A stretch of DNA of 64,000 nt from Sediminibacterium ginsengisoli (GTDB lineage: Bacteria; Bacteroidota; Bacteroidia; Chitinophagales; Chitinophagaceae). Both the position numbers and the translations under genes were made by a program. Below, one piece after another: positions 35,875-42,814 of this stretch (position 1 is its first letter; each line of letters starts with the position of its first letter). Location of the stretch: assembly GCF_900167075.1 (NCBI RefSeq), contig NZ_FUWH01000002.1, positions 463,005-527,004 on the forward strand, in the 5' to 3' direction. The notes beneath the pieces were generated by a model, which saw only the letters and a program-made list of their open reading frames with translations, did not search any database and was not told the origin of the DNA.

Positions 35875-36082
35875 TTTACAGGATTTTAAATGGATCTGTC
35901 TGAAGCTGTATCCTGTAAAGTTACTGATATTACGCTGTTGGGGTGTGCCAATACCATCGGCTGTCGATTTTAATGTTATGTGGGAATGAAGTGGCGAAAT
36001 ATTTGCAATTCGACTGGAATTGTCCATCTTTATCAGGCTCATGTTAATAAACAGGCTACATTCATTTCATACCTTCCGCAAC

Positions 36083-36706
36083 ATGATCAACGAAAAACAG
36101 GACGTTTATAAATCCTACGATATCATCGCCCGATGGTTTGCAGAAAACCGCAGCCAGGATCTGATGGAAAAATCCTATCTCGACAGCTTACTTGCCATAA
36201 CCGGCAATCCGGCCGAAATACTCGACCTTGGTTGTGGCACGGGGATGCCCGTGATGGGTTATCTTTTAAACAAAGGCACTCGTGTTACAGGTGTTGATGC
36301 CAGTTACAGGATGCTGGAGATCGCAAAAAATAATTTCCCTGCGGAAGATTTTGTGCAGGCGGATATGCGTAAGCTTTCCTTAGACCGGAAATTCGATGCA
36401 GTCATCGCATGGCATAGTTTCTTTCATCTTCCGCCGGAAGACCAACCTGCCATGTTTAGGATTTTCAAAAAGCACCTGAACCCCCGGGGTGTGTTATTAT
36501 TTACTTCCGGAAAAGAATATGGTGAAGCCTGGGGAATGAATGGCGGCGTCAATCTGTGCCATGGATCACTTCACAGTAGTGAATATCTGTCTCTTCTTGA
36601 ATCCAATGGTTTCACTGTGTTGCAATACAAAGAAGATGATCCCGAGTGCGGCTATGCCACAGTGTGGATGGCGCAGTTGACAGATCAGGCAGATCTTTTT
36701 ATATGA
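36083..36706 (+). CDS. Class I SAM-dependent methyltransferase
   Basis: A 207-residue methyltransferase with motif I EILDLGCGTGMPV, motif II VTGVDASYRML, QADMRKLSL and DAVIAWHSFFHLPP. It belongs to the methyltransferase-11/25 group. The start at 36083 is the ATG just before the family-like KQDVYKSYDIIARWF; an earlier in-frame ATG (36020) adds unconserved residues. Substrate unknown. Confidence 0.88.
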   Translation: MINEKQDVYKSYDIIARWFAENRSQDLMEKSYLDSLLAITGNPAEILDLGCGTGMPVMGYLLNKGTRVTGVDASYRMLEIAKNNFPAEDFVQADMRKLSLDRKFDAVIAWHSFFHLPPEDQPAMFRIFKKHLNPRGVLLFTSGKEYGEAWGMNGGVNLCHGSLHSSEYLSLLESNGFTVLQYKEDDPECGYATVWMAQLTDQADLFI

Positions 36707-36724
36707 AGGAACTGTGTTCAGGCA

Positions 36725-37483
36725 TCATTTCCCCAATAATTTCAAAGTAAGCAAGCCTGTCAGCAAGGCAATTCCGAAGCTGAGAAATGTTCCGATCAGT
36801 ACGTATTCTGTCAGCTTCATGTCTCTGGCATCTTTCAGGTCACCAAATCGGAAAACGGATTTTGCGGCGAGCAGAAATCCCACGCCTTCCCATTTGCCGT
36901 ACATGATAAAAACAAATACCATTAACCGCTCCATGATACCGATCAGTTGTCCTGCATGCTGAAGAGATTCGTTGATCGTTACTTTAATGACCGGCTCTCC
37001 GGTTGGCCGGGATTCTTTGCTGGTTGTCATTGAATTGGGCGGCCATTTTGAAATCACATTTTTGATGATCAGTGATGTCGGTTTCAGAAGGAATAACACT
37101 GCCGTAAAAGGGATAAGCACAGCTGCCTCGGACAGTGCATGCCAGTTGAGGGAGCTGCGCCCGGCATATGCCCATACAGCTGCAATGCTGAACAGATGCA
37201 GCAACTGGTCTGCGAAGAACCAGCCTCGTTTAGTTTTTTCTGTTTGCAGTAATAATTTGGTTGCGTCTGTCAGCAGGTGTATGACTGTAATGATCAATGC
37301 CTGTTGCCAGAATGCAGGATTGCCCGTGATTGCCATGATCAGCAGGAAATGAACGGCTGCATGCAGGTACAGGTAACCCGATTTGAGTTTATGTTTTTCT
37401 TTTTCCTTCACCCATTTGTCGGGCTGCAGGAAAAAATCTCCGGCGATATGCGCCAGGAACAATTGCACTAACAATACCATCAT
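36725..37483 (-). CDS. DUF3307 membrane protein
   Basis: A 252-residue protein with an N-terminal DUF3307 domain (residues 1-125): LFLAHIAGDFFLQPDKWV, KSGYLYLHAAVHF, HLLTDATK and FADQLLHL. The repeated His/Asp pattern on helices looks metal-dependent. The C-terminal half holds further helices, about seven hydrophobic segments in all. The start overlaps the SatD stop (37480-37483), so it is translated with SatD. Function is unknown; the association with SatD in one operon is known in other bacteria and suggests that it is the controlled output. Confidence 0.85.
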   Translation of the reverse strand: MMVLLVQLFLAHIAGDFFLQPDKWVKEKEKHKLKSGYLYLHAAVHFLLIMAITGNPAFWQQALIITVIHLLTDATKLLLQTEKTKRGWFFADQLLHLFSIAAVWAYAGRSSLNWHALSEAAVLIPFTAVLFLLKPTSLIIKNVISKWPPNSMTTSKESRPTGEPVIKVTINESLQHAGQLIGIMERLMVFVFIMYGKWEGVGFLLAAKSVFRFGDLKDARDMKLTEYVLIGTFLSFGIALLTGLLTLKLLGK

Positions 37484-38100
37484 ATTTGTAGTTGTTGCAT
37501 TATTTTTTTTCTGTAGAACTTTTCAAGTTCCATGATCTCACTGTAAGAGGCCCTGGTCTGCCTTTCACTCACGGAAGACTGAGACCGGTTTATTTTGTCG
37601 CCAAGTTCTTTTTGCGACAGATCCTGGTATAATAGAGAGAGGGTGATGATTTCTGCCGATGAATGACTCCACCTGTCCATGGCTATGGAAGCAAGGCTGA
37701 TCATCATATTGATCTCAGCATCCAGCTCCAGCCAGGGAGATCCAACAGCGAGGTTCTTCCTGATTTTTTTCAACAATTCAAATTGTTCGCCTGAATTGAT
37801 AAATGCGCTTCCGTTCGATTCCGTAATCCTTGGTGCATCATAGCTTTTTTCGCCAATGCCGATCGCCATCCTTACATCGAGGCCGGGTACAGCCCTGATG
37901 CAGGCTTTGATCCGGATTGCTGCCAGCAGTGACAATTCCGGTTTTTTAATTTCCAGCTGAAAACTGTCGCCTCTGTATATTTCCCAGCTTTTGGGCGATC
38001 TGCCGTAATCAGTCAGTATTTTCTTTAAAGGCGCGATCCATTTTTGCTGATTGATCAAGCCTCTGGAATTGATGATGTCTCCTGTGATTATGCTTGTCAT
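37480..38100 (-). CDS. SatD-family protein with C-terminal HTH
   Basis: A 206-residue SatD-like protein. The N-terminal domain (about 1-145) starts ITGDIINSRG (Asp8), has IYRGDSFQLE (Asp45), then VRMAIGIGEK and GSAFINSGEQFE. This order of blocks resembles the palm of class III nucleotidyl cyclases and GGDEF domains (D ... GD ... RxGIxxG ... G-N-x-A), by inspection only. The C-terminal part (about 155-190) is a helix-turn-helix: SQKELGDKINRSQSSVSERQTRA. The ATG at 38100 is only 8 bp from the first of four palindromes. It overlaps the DUF3307 gene. It is likely an autoregulator, perhaps sensing or making a nucleotide. Confidence 0.85.
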   Translation of the reverse strand: MTSIITGDIINSRGLINQQKWIAPLKKILTDYGRSPKSWEIYRGDSFQLEIKKPELSLLAAIRIKACIRAVPGLDVRMAIGIGEKSYDAPRITESNGSAFINSGEQFELLKKIRKNLAVGSPWLELDAEINMMISLASIAMDRWSHSSAEIITLSLLYQDLSQKELGDKINRSQSSVSERQTRASYSEIMELEKFYRKKIMQQLQI

Positions 38101-38108
38101 ACTGCTAA

Positions 38109-38128
38109 TATCGGCTTTTTAGCCGATA
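38109..38128. promoter_or_regulatory. 20-bp palindrome R1 (operator-like)
   Basis: TATCGGCTTTTTAGCCGATA: perfect 8-bp arms and a TTTT centre. It begins 8 bp upstream of the satD-like ATG and should cover the transcription start. Confidence 0.8.
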
Positions 38129-38136
38129 ATTCAAAA

Positions 38137-38156
38137 TATCGGGTATTTAGCCGATA
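38137..38156. promoter_or_regulatory. 20-bp palindrome R2 (operator-like)
   Basis: TATCGGGTATTTAGCCGATA, with one arm mismatch. Its centre is 28 bp from R1. A minus-strand -7-like TATTTTGA (38138-38131) lies between R1 and R2, so both sites would cover the promoter. Confidence 0.8.
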
Positions 38157-38178
38157 TTATTGGATGTTTGGCTCCATG

Positions 38179-38198
38179 TATCGGGTTAATAGCCGATA
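38179..38198. promoter_or_regulatory. 20-bp palindrome R3 (operator-like)
   Basis: TATCGGGTTAATAGCCGATA. Its centre is 42 bp from R2, four helical turns. It is the exact reverse complement of R4. Confidence 0.8.
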
Positions 38199-38206
38199 TA
38201 TAAACA

Positions 38207-38226
38207 TATCGGCTATTAACCCGATA
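38207..38226. promoter_or_regulatory. 20-bp palindrome R4 (operator-like)
   Basis: TATCGGCTATTAACCCGATA. Its centre is 28 bp from R3, and it ends 15 bp before the stop of the upstream minus-strand gene. R3 and R4 together form a perfect 20-bp inverted repeat with an 8-bp spacer. There is no T-run, so it is not an intrinsic terminator. Confidence 0.8.
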
Positions 38227-38241
38227 TGTTCCCGGGGCAGG

Positions 38242-38562
38242 TCAGGCAATAACATGAAACATGATAAAGAGCGTAGTGCCAAACAGGACGAGAAGGCCCG
38301 TTAAAAAAACATAGTCAGCCAGTTTTTCCAGCAATACCTGTTTTTTGCCGGCACGCATGGATAAGAAGGAAAGCAGACAGCTCAGCATGAAAAGGAACAT
38401 CGATGCCGCAGTAAATTCATCGATTGTTGTTTCTCCATCCAGCTTTAATGCTTTCAGAGAAGTAAGCACAACATAACATAATCCGAAAAGCGTAGCAGAT
38501 GTGTTGAGGATATGCTGGGATGTATTCTTTTTTTCCATTGTAATAACCTGCTGTTGCAGCAT
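38242..38562 (-). CDS. Small membrane protein
   Basis: A 106-residue protein with three probable helices (about 22-40, 50-68, 80-103) and short charged loops. Two starts are possible: ATG 38562, one base after the stop of the upstream H1-like gene and so apparently coupled, or ATG 38538. No named family is recognised. It lies upstream of the palindrome array on the same strand. Confidence 0.68.
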   Translation of the reverse strand: MLQQQVITMEKKNTSQHILNTSATLFGLCYVVLTSLKALKLDGETTIDEFTAASMFLFMLSCLLSFLSMRAGKKQVLLEKLADYVFLTGLLVLFGTTLFIMFHVIA

Positions 38563-38563
38563 C

Positions 38564-38866
38564 TTATTTAGTCTTTCTTTTTACAGCGGATTTTTTAGCT
38601 GAACCGGTTTTAACAGGCGTCTTCTTTGCCGGAGCTTTAACAGGCGTTGCTGCGGGGTGTTGATGACGAAGGCCTTCTGCCAGTAATTTTGAAGCTTTTT
38701 TCACCAGTTTCTGCAATTTCTTTTCATGTCCGGGCTGATTGAAATCTGCAAGCGCCCGGAGAAGTCTTTTCGACAGGTCTTCCTTTAACTGTTTTTTACG
38801 GGAGGGTTTCGGTGTCCTGGTTGCAGGAGTTTTGGCTGACACTGGTTTCACTTGTTTTTCCATCAT
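38564..38866 (-). CDS. Lys/Ala/Pro-rich histone H1-like protein
   Basis: A 100-residue, very basic protein. Repeated AKK/PVK/TPA blocks at both ends (SAKTPATRTPKPSRKK, then PVKAPAKKTPVKTGSAKK) flank a helical centre (about 28-72). Such composition is typical of bacterial H1-like nucleoid proteins. The sequence is low-complexity, so homology is weak evidence. It is coupled to the downstream membrane protein gene (one-base gap). Confidence 0.7.
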   Translation of the reverse strand: MMEKQVKPVSAKTPATRTPKPSRKKQLKEDLSKRLLRALADFNQPGHEKKLQKLVKKASKLLAEGLRHQHPAATPVKAPAKKTPVKTGSAKKSAVKRKTK

Positions 38867-39039
38867 ATGAATTTTAAAAGATCATTCATGAAATTAATGA
38901 TAAGATAATACTCCCAATGTTAAGTTTTCCGTAAACGGATAGCTTGCGGCATGGTTTGATAAACCGGAAAGTGATCATCGTATCAAAATGAAATCGTAAC
39001 TTAATGTGATCAAGTCCATGTTTTAAAATAGTTCTGCAG

Positions 39040-39942
39040 ATGGCCGCATTTATCGATTATTACAAAGTATTAGGGCTCGACAAAAACGCTACCGACGATG
39101 CGATTAAAAAAGCATATCGCAAGCTCGCCAGGAAATATCATCCCGATCTTAATCCCGGAAATACAGAAGCCAACGCTACATTCCAGCAGATCAATGAAGC
39201 AAATGAAGTACTGAGTGATCCAGAAAAACGCAAGAAGTACGATCAGTATGGAGAACACTGGAAACAGGCAGATCAGTTTGAACAATCCGGCCGGCAGCAG
39301 GGCGGGCAGGGTTATGAAGGCTTCAGCAGCTTCGGTGGGGAAGGTGCAGACTTCTCAGATTTCTTTGAACAGGCATTCGGAGGAGCCGCCGGAAGGAGAA
39401 ACACAAGAGCGTACAGAGGCGAAGATTACCAGGCTTCACTGCAGATGACATTGTCAGACGCATATACAACCCATCAGCAGGTATTGAATATACACGACAG
39501 GAAAGTACGCATCACCATTCCTGCAGGTGTTGAAGATGGTCAGGTGATCAAATTAAAAGGTTATGGAGGGCCGGGAACAGGAAATGCGCCGGCGGGAGAT
39601 CTGTATGTTACTTTTGTGATCCGGAACAACACCCCATACAAAAGAACCGGAGCAGACCTTTACCTGACCGTTAACATAGATCTCTATACGGCTGTACTGG
39701 GTGGTGAAAAGACGATCGACACCATGGCCGGAAAGATAAAACTGAAAATTCCCGCGGGTACCCAGAACGGAGGCAAGACAAGGGTGAAGGGAAAAGGATT
39801 TCCTGTATACAAACAGGAAGGGTCTTTCGGTGATCTGTACATTACCTGGCATGTAGAAATTCCCGTTCAGCTTACAGAAGAAGAAAAAGCATTGTTCACG
39901 CAGCTGGCTGCCTTAAAAAATCAAACACATGGAAACAGTTGA
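39040..39942 (+). CDS. cbpA: DnaJ-type co-chaperone CbpA
   Basis: A 300-residue J-domain protein without the DnaJ zinc centre. The J domain (1-70) has the HPD tripeptide in [10 protein letters not shown] Gly/Phe-rich linker (about 80-125) follows, then two C-terminal substrate-binding barrels with [17 protein letters not shown] and [19 protein letters not shown]. It partners Hsp70 (DnaK) and may bind DNA. The cbpM gene overlaps its end by 14 bp, the normal pairing. Confidence 0.93.
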   Translation: MAAFIDYYKVLGLDKNATDDAIKKAYRKLARKYHPDLNPGNTEANATFQQINEANEVLSDPEKRKKYDQYGEHWKQADQFEQSGRQQGGQGYEGFSSFGGEGADFSDFFEQAFGGAAGRRNTRAYRGEDYQASLQMTLSDAYTTHQQVLNIHDRKVRITIPAGVEDGQVIKLKGYGGPGTGNAPAGDLYVTFVIRNNTPYKRTGADLYLTVNIDLYTAVLGGEKTIDTMAGKIKLKIPAGTQNGGKTRVKGKGFPVYKQEGSFGDLYITWHVEIPVQLTEEEKALFTQLAALKNQTHGNS

Positions 39943-40219
39943 TCTTGTATTGATACATGAGTTCTGTAATTACAACCATGTGTCCGTAAGTTTTATCACC
40001 GGGCTCGAAGAAGCCGGGCTGCTGGAAATCACAAGAGTGGAAGAACAGTCTTTTCTGCACCGGGAACATATAAAAGATGCCGAGATGCTTGCACGACTGC
40101 ACACTGAACTCGACATTAACCTGGAAGGAGTGGAGGCGATCGCTCATCTGCTCACGCGTATCAAACAGATGCAGCAGCAGATGCAGGCAATGCAGCAGAA
40201 ACTCGATCTGTATGAATAA
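39929..40219 (+). CDS. cbpM: CbpM-like chaperone modulator
   Basis: A 96-residue MerR-HTH-like small protein ([14 protein letters not shown]) followed by a Gln/Met-rich coiled coil ([18 protein letters not shown]). It is expected to bind the CbpA J domain and block DnaK stimulation. It overlaps cbpA by 14 bp in another frame. Confidence 0.88.
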   Translation: METVDLVLIHEFCNYNHVSVSFITGLEEAGLLEITRVEEQSFLHREHIKDAEMLARLHTELDINLEGVEAIAHLLTRIKQMQQQMQAMQQKLDLYE

Positions 40220-40227
40220 TAAATAAA

Positions 40228-40255
40228 CGGGGATCAGCAACAGCACTGATCCCCG
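40228..40255 (-). terminator. Intrinsic terminator, mainly for the minus-strand SDR gene
   Basis: Perfect 10-bp stem (40228-40237 with 40246-40255), eight-base loop. On the minus strand it is followed by TTTATTTATT; the plus-strand side lacks a T-run. Confidence 0.75.
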
Positions 40256-40263
40256 CTCCGGAT

Positions 40264-41028
40264 TTAAAGGAACATTCCGCCTGAAACTTCAATGCGCTGT
40301 GCATTTACCCAGCGTGATGCATCCGAACATAAGAAAGCTACCACGCCGCCGATATCGTCAGGAACACCGGTGCGTTGTAAAGCTGTATTCGCTGCGATAT
40401 AACGAATTGCTTCCGGGCTGTTCTCGAAAACGCTTCTCGTAAAATCGGTTTCAATAATGCCCGGCGCTACGGTATTAACCCTGATGCCGCGGCTGCCGGT
40501 TTCTTTTGCCAGGTAACGCGTGAATACTTCGATCGCTCCCTTCATGGCAGCATAAGCGGCATAACCAGGTGTGGTAAAACGCGCAAGCCCGGTGCTGAGG
40601 TTGATAATGCTGCCACCACTGGCGATCAGCGGTAATGTTTTCTGCGTGAGAAAGAATACGCCTTTGAAGTGGATGTTGGCAAGAAGGTCAAACATTTCTT
40701 CCGTGGTGTCTTCAATAGACGCACGCGCATCAACACCTGCATTATTGACCAGGAAATCAAAACTGCTGCGGTTCCATTTCTCCTGCAGCGTTTTACCGAG
40801 TTCCGAACAAAACGCGGGAAAACTTTTATGGTCCGCAGTGTCAAGTTGCAATGCGGCAGCCTGCCGGCCCTGTTCACCGATCTGCCTTACCACTTCCGCT
40901 GCTTCGGCTTCTTTGCTTTTGTAAGTGATGATCACGTTGTGACCTGCTGCGGCCAGTGCCAGCGCCATATTTCTGCCAAGACCACGGCTTCCGCCTGTGA
41001 TAAGGGCGATCTTATTTGTTTGTGTCAT
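40264..41028 (-). CDS. Short-chain dehydrogenase/reductase
   Basis: A 254-residue Rossmann oxidoreductase. The NADP-site motif is TGGSRGLGRNMALALA, followed by LVNNAG and the Tyr-x3-Lys catalytic pair in YAAYAAMKGAIE, with Ser upstream (IINLST). It is similar to FabG-like SDRs that act on unknown carbonyls. A short AraC-type regulator gene lies 46 bp upstream on the same strand. Confidence 0.9.
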   Translation of the reverse strand: MTQTNKIALITGGSRGLGRNMALALAAAGHNVIITYKSKEAEAAEVVRQIGEQGRQAAALQLDTADHKSFPAFCSELGKTLQEKWNRSSFDFLVNNAGVDARASIEDTTEEMFDLLANIHFKGVFFLTQKTLPLIASGGSIINLSTGLARFTTPGYAAYAAMKGAIEVFTRYLAKETGSRGIRVNTVAPGIIETDFTRSVFENSPEAIRYIAANTALQRTGVPDDIGGVVAFLCSDASRWVNAQRIEVSGGMFL

Positions 41029-41074
41029 AGTAGTATCTGATTAATGACACAAAGCTCAGTATTGTCTGCGGAAA

Positions 41075-41449
41075 TTATATGGTGACAGTTTCAGTATTTT
41101 GAAAGACCTGCATACGGAAAGCTTTTGGTGTGGAACCGTTGTATTTCTTGAACCATTTGGTGAAATTGGAGTTGTCGTACGTAAGCTGGAAAGCAACATC
41201 GGCAATGCTTCGTGAAGGGTCTGACAAGAGTATTTTAGCCCGCTCCAGGATCTTATGTTCGTAAAAATAGCAGGGATGATGGCCGGTCAGTTCCCTGATT
41301 ACATTGCTGAGATGGGTGGGATGAATACACATCTCGCCGGCAATATCACGCAGCTCGAACATGCGGTCTGTTTTACCGCCGATCACTTCGTCCAGATGCT
41401 GATCGATCAGGGAGAGATAATCAGCATAAATGGTTTCGCTTCTTTTCAC
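41075..41449 (-). CDS. Short AraC-family regulator (DNA-binding part only)
   Basis: Two HTH motifs of the AraC/XylS domain fill the protein: LRDIAGEMCIHPTHLSNVIR and SIADVAFQLTYDNSNFTKWF, ending in PKAFR. There is no N-terminal sensor domain. No ATG is in frame near the expected start. GTG at 41449 gives KRSETIYADYL, the usual start of this short type; a TTG at 41581 would extend into the divergent promoter. It probably regulates the adjacent SDR gene. Confidence 0.75.
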   Translation of the reverse strand: MKRSETIYADYLSLIDQHLDEVIGGKTDRMFELRDIAGEMCIHPTHLSNVIRELTGHHPCYFYEHKILERAKILLSDPSRSIADVAFQLTYDNSNFTKWFKKYNGSTPKAFRMQVFQNTETVTI

Positions 41450-41522
41450 AATATAAAGTTCGTTTTTTTTTGGCGTATGGAATGGTGATTGTTTCAGGTA
41501 TGTATGTTCTGCAATATATTTT

Positions 41523-41553
41523 TTTGATATATGTGGATCGTGCTGTATCTTGG
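41523..41553 (+). promoter_or_regulatory. Promoter of the GH25 gene (TTTG-N19-TATCTTGG)
   Basis: TTTG at 41523-41526 and a -7-like TATCTTGG at 41546-41553, 19 bp apart. It implies transcription from about 41559 and supports the ATG at 41570 over the upstream 41531. Confidence 0.5.
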
Positions 41554-41569
41554 AACCAATCGGAATTTT

Positions 41570-42448
41570 ATGCAACCACAACCATTGATAGAACTGAACA
41601 GTTCAGGTGCTGCTGTGATAGCCTGGCAGCTTTTTTTACAGAAGAACGGGTATAATGTAAGCACGGCAGACGGAAATTTTGGTCCGCAGACCCAGGCAGC
41701 AACCATGGCTTTTCAGACAAAGAACGGGCTTACGGCAGATGGTGTGGTAGGGCCGGGCACTTATACTGTGGCAGAACAGCAGGGTTTTACAGGCACAGCA
41801 GTTCAGATGGCCGATTTTGTGGGTATAGATGTGGCACATTATGATTCCAATGATGGAGCAAACCCGATCAACTGGGAACTGGTGAAGCAGGATCCGCAGA
41901 ATATCAAATTCGTATTTGTAAAAGCAACGGACGGTGCATCAGGCCCTAACAGTGTTGATCAGACCTTTGCCACAAATGTAGCCGGAGCCGGTGCTGTAGG
42001 TTTGCCGGTAGGGGCGTACCATTTTTATGAACTGGGATCAGCCGCCACGGCCCAGGCATCCAATTTTATCACCAATACCGGGAATCACCAGTTGCTGACC
42101 CTGCCTCCTGTGCTGGATTTTGAACTCCCGGTAGCAGCTTCTGCTATCCAGCAGACCATGGATGATATCAATACCTGGCTGGAACAGGTAGAAAAAGCTT
42201 TCGGAAAAACACCGATCATTTATACCAACCCGAATGCCTGGGATGCGCTGGGAAATCCTTCCGGTTTTTCAAAATACCCGTTATGGATTGCAGATTATAA
42301 CTCCTCCATAGCACCGCCTGTTCTGGGCTCATGGCCGCAATGGGCTTTCTGGCAGTTCACAGAAACAGGTACCGTGCAGGGTATCGTAAATCCGGCCAGT
42401 ATGGACATCAACCATTATAACCCTGCTTCGGGCATACTTGCGGTTTGA
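41570..42448 (+). CDS. GH25 lysozyme with peptidoglycan-binding domain
   Basis: A 292-residue muramidase. Residues about 3-65 form a PG_binding_1 domain (GNFGPQTQAATMAFQ, TADGVVGPGTY). The rest is a GH25 barrel: FVGIDVAHYDS, KFVFVKATDG, VGAYHFYELG, LDFELPV (Asp-x-Glu catalytic pair) and PLWIADYN, WAFWQFTETG. No signal peptide is visible and there is no T9SS tail, so export is unclear; it may be released by lysis or an unconventional path. It faces the short AraC-type regulator divergently. Confidence 0.88.
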   Translation: MQPQPLIELNSSGAAVIAWQLFLQKNGYNVSTADGNFGPQTQAATMAFQTKNGLTADGVVGPGTYTVAEQQGFTGTAVQMADFVGIDVAHYDSNDGANPINWELVKQDPQNIKFVFVKATDGASGPNSVDQTFATNVAGAGAVGLPVGAYHFYELGSAATAQASNFITNTGNHQLLTLPPVLDFELPVAASAIQQTMDDINTWLEQVEKAFGKTPIIYTNPNAWDALGNPSGFSKYPLWIADYNSSIAPPVLGSWPQWAFWQFTETGTVQGIVNPASMDINHYNPASGILAV

Positions 42449-42814
42449 TAACCATAATATATGTTGTTTTTGTTGAATGCGATTTGCCCAAATCCGGTCA
42501 GCCGGCCTGGAAGAAGGGGGTATTTACCCCGGAGTGCATAAAAAACGTTAAAAAATACTGGGAAAAGTAAAATAATCTGTTATTTTTGAGCCCATAAGTT
42601 GCATTCCGGTCTTTTTAAAGATCACAAATTCAACTGTTTATCCAACATCCGCAGGACTAGTAATATGTCCTTTTGATTGACAATATCCATCCAAATTCCG
42701 TTTCATTTTTTAATCCAGTTTTATCTCTGTGTCAACCACATAAAGCGGCTGATTATTGGCATTTCAGGCTGATAAACAACTGTTTTGTATTAACTGATCA
42801 TTTTACAGTTCTCT
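42449..42814 (+). other. Intergenic region and long leader of the giant surface-protein gene
   Basis: 366 bases without a gene. A perfect -7 element TATTTTTG lies at 42581-42588, with a CTG 19 bp upstream instead of TTG. This predicts a 5' leader of over 200 bases. Short hairpins (for example GGGGTATTTACCCC at 42517-42530) are present but no terminator T-run or known riboswitch was seen. Confidence 0.5.

Noticed and set aside
38109-38226. Possible CRISPR array
   Set aside because: The repeats are palindromes in both orientations with unequal spacing of 8 to 22 bp between them and no spacer-sized unique segments or cas genes. They fit operators.
38179-38226. R3-R4 as an intrinsic terminator of the small membrane protein gene
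   Set aside because: A long stem is possible, but no T-run follows on either strand.
42517-42530. Hairpin GGGGTATTTACCCC as terminator of the lysozyme gene
   Set aside because: Loop too tight and no T-run after it.
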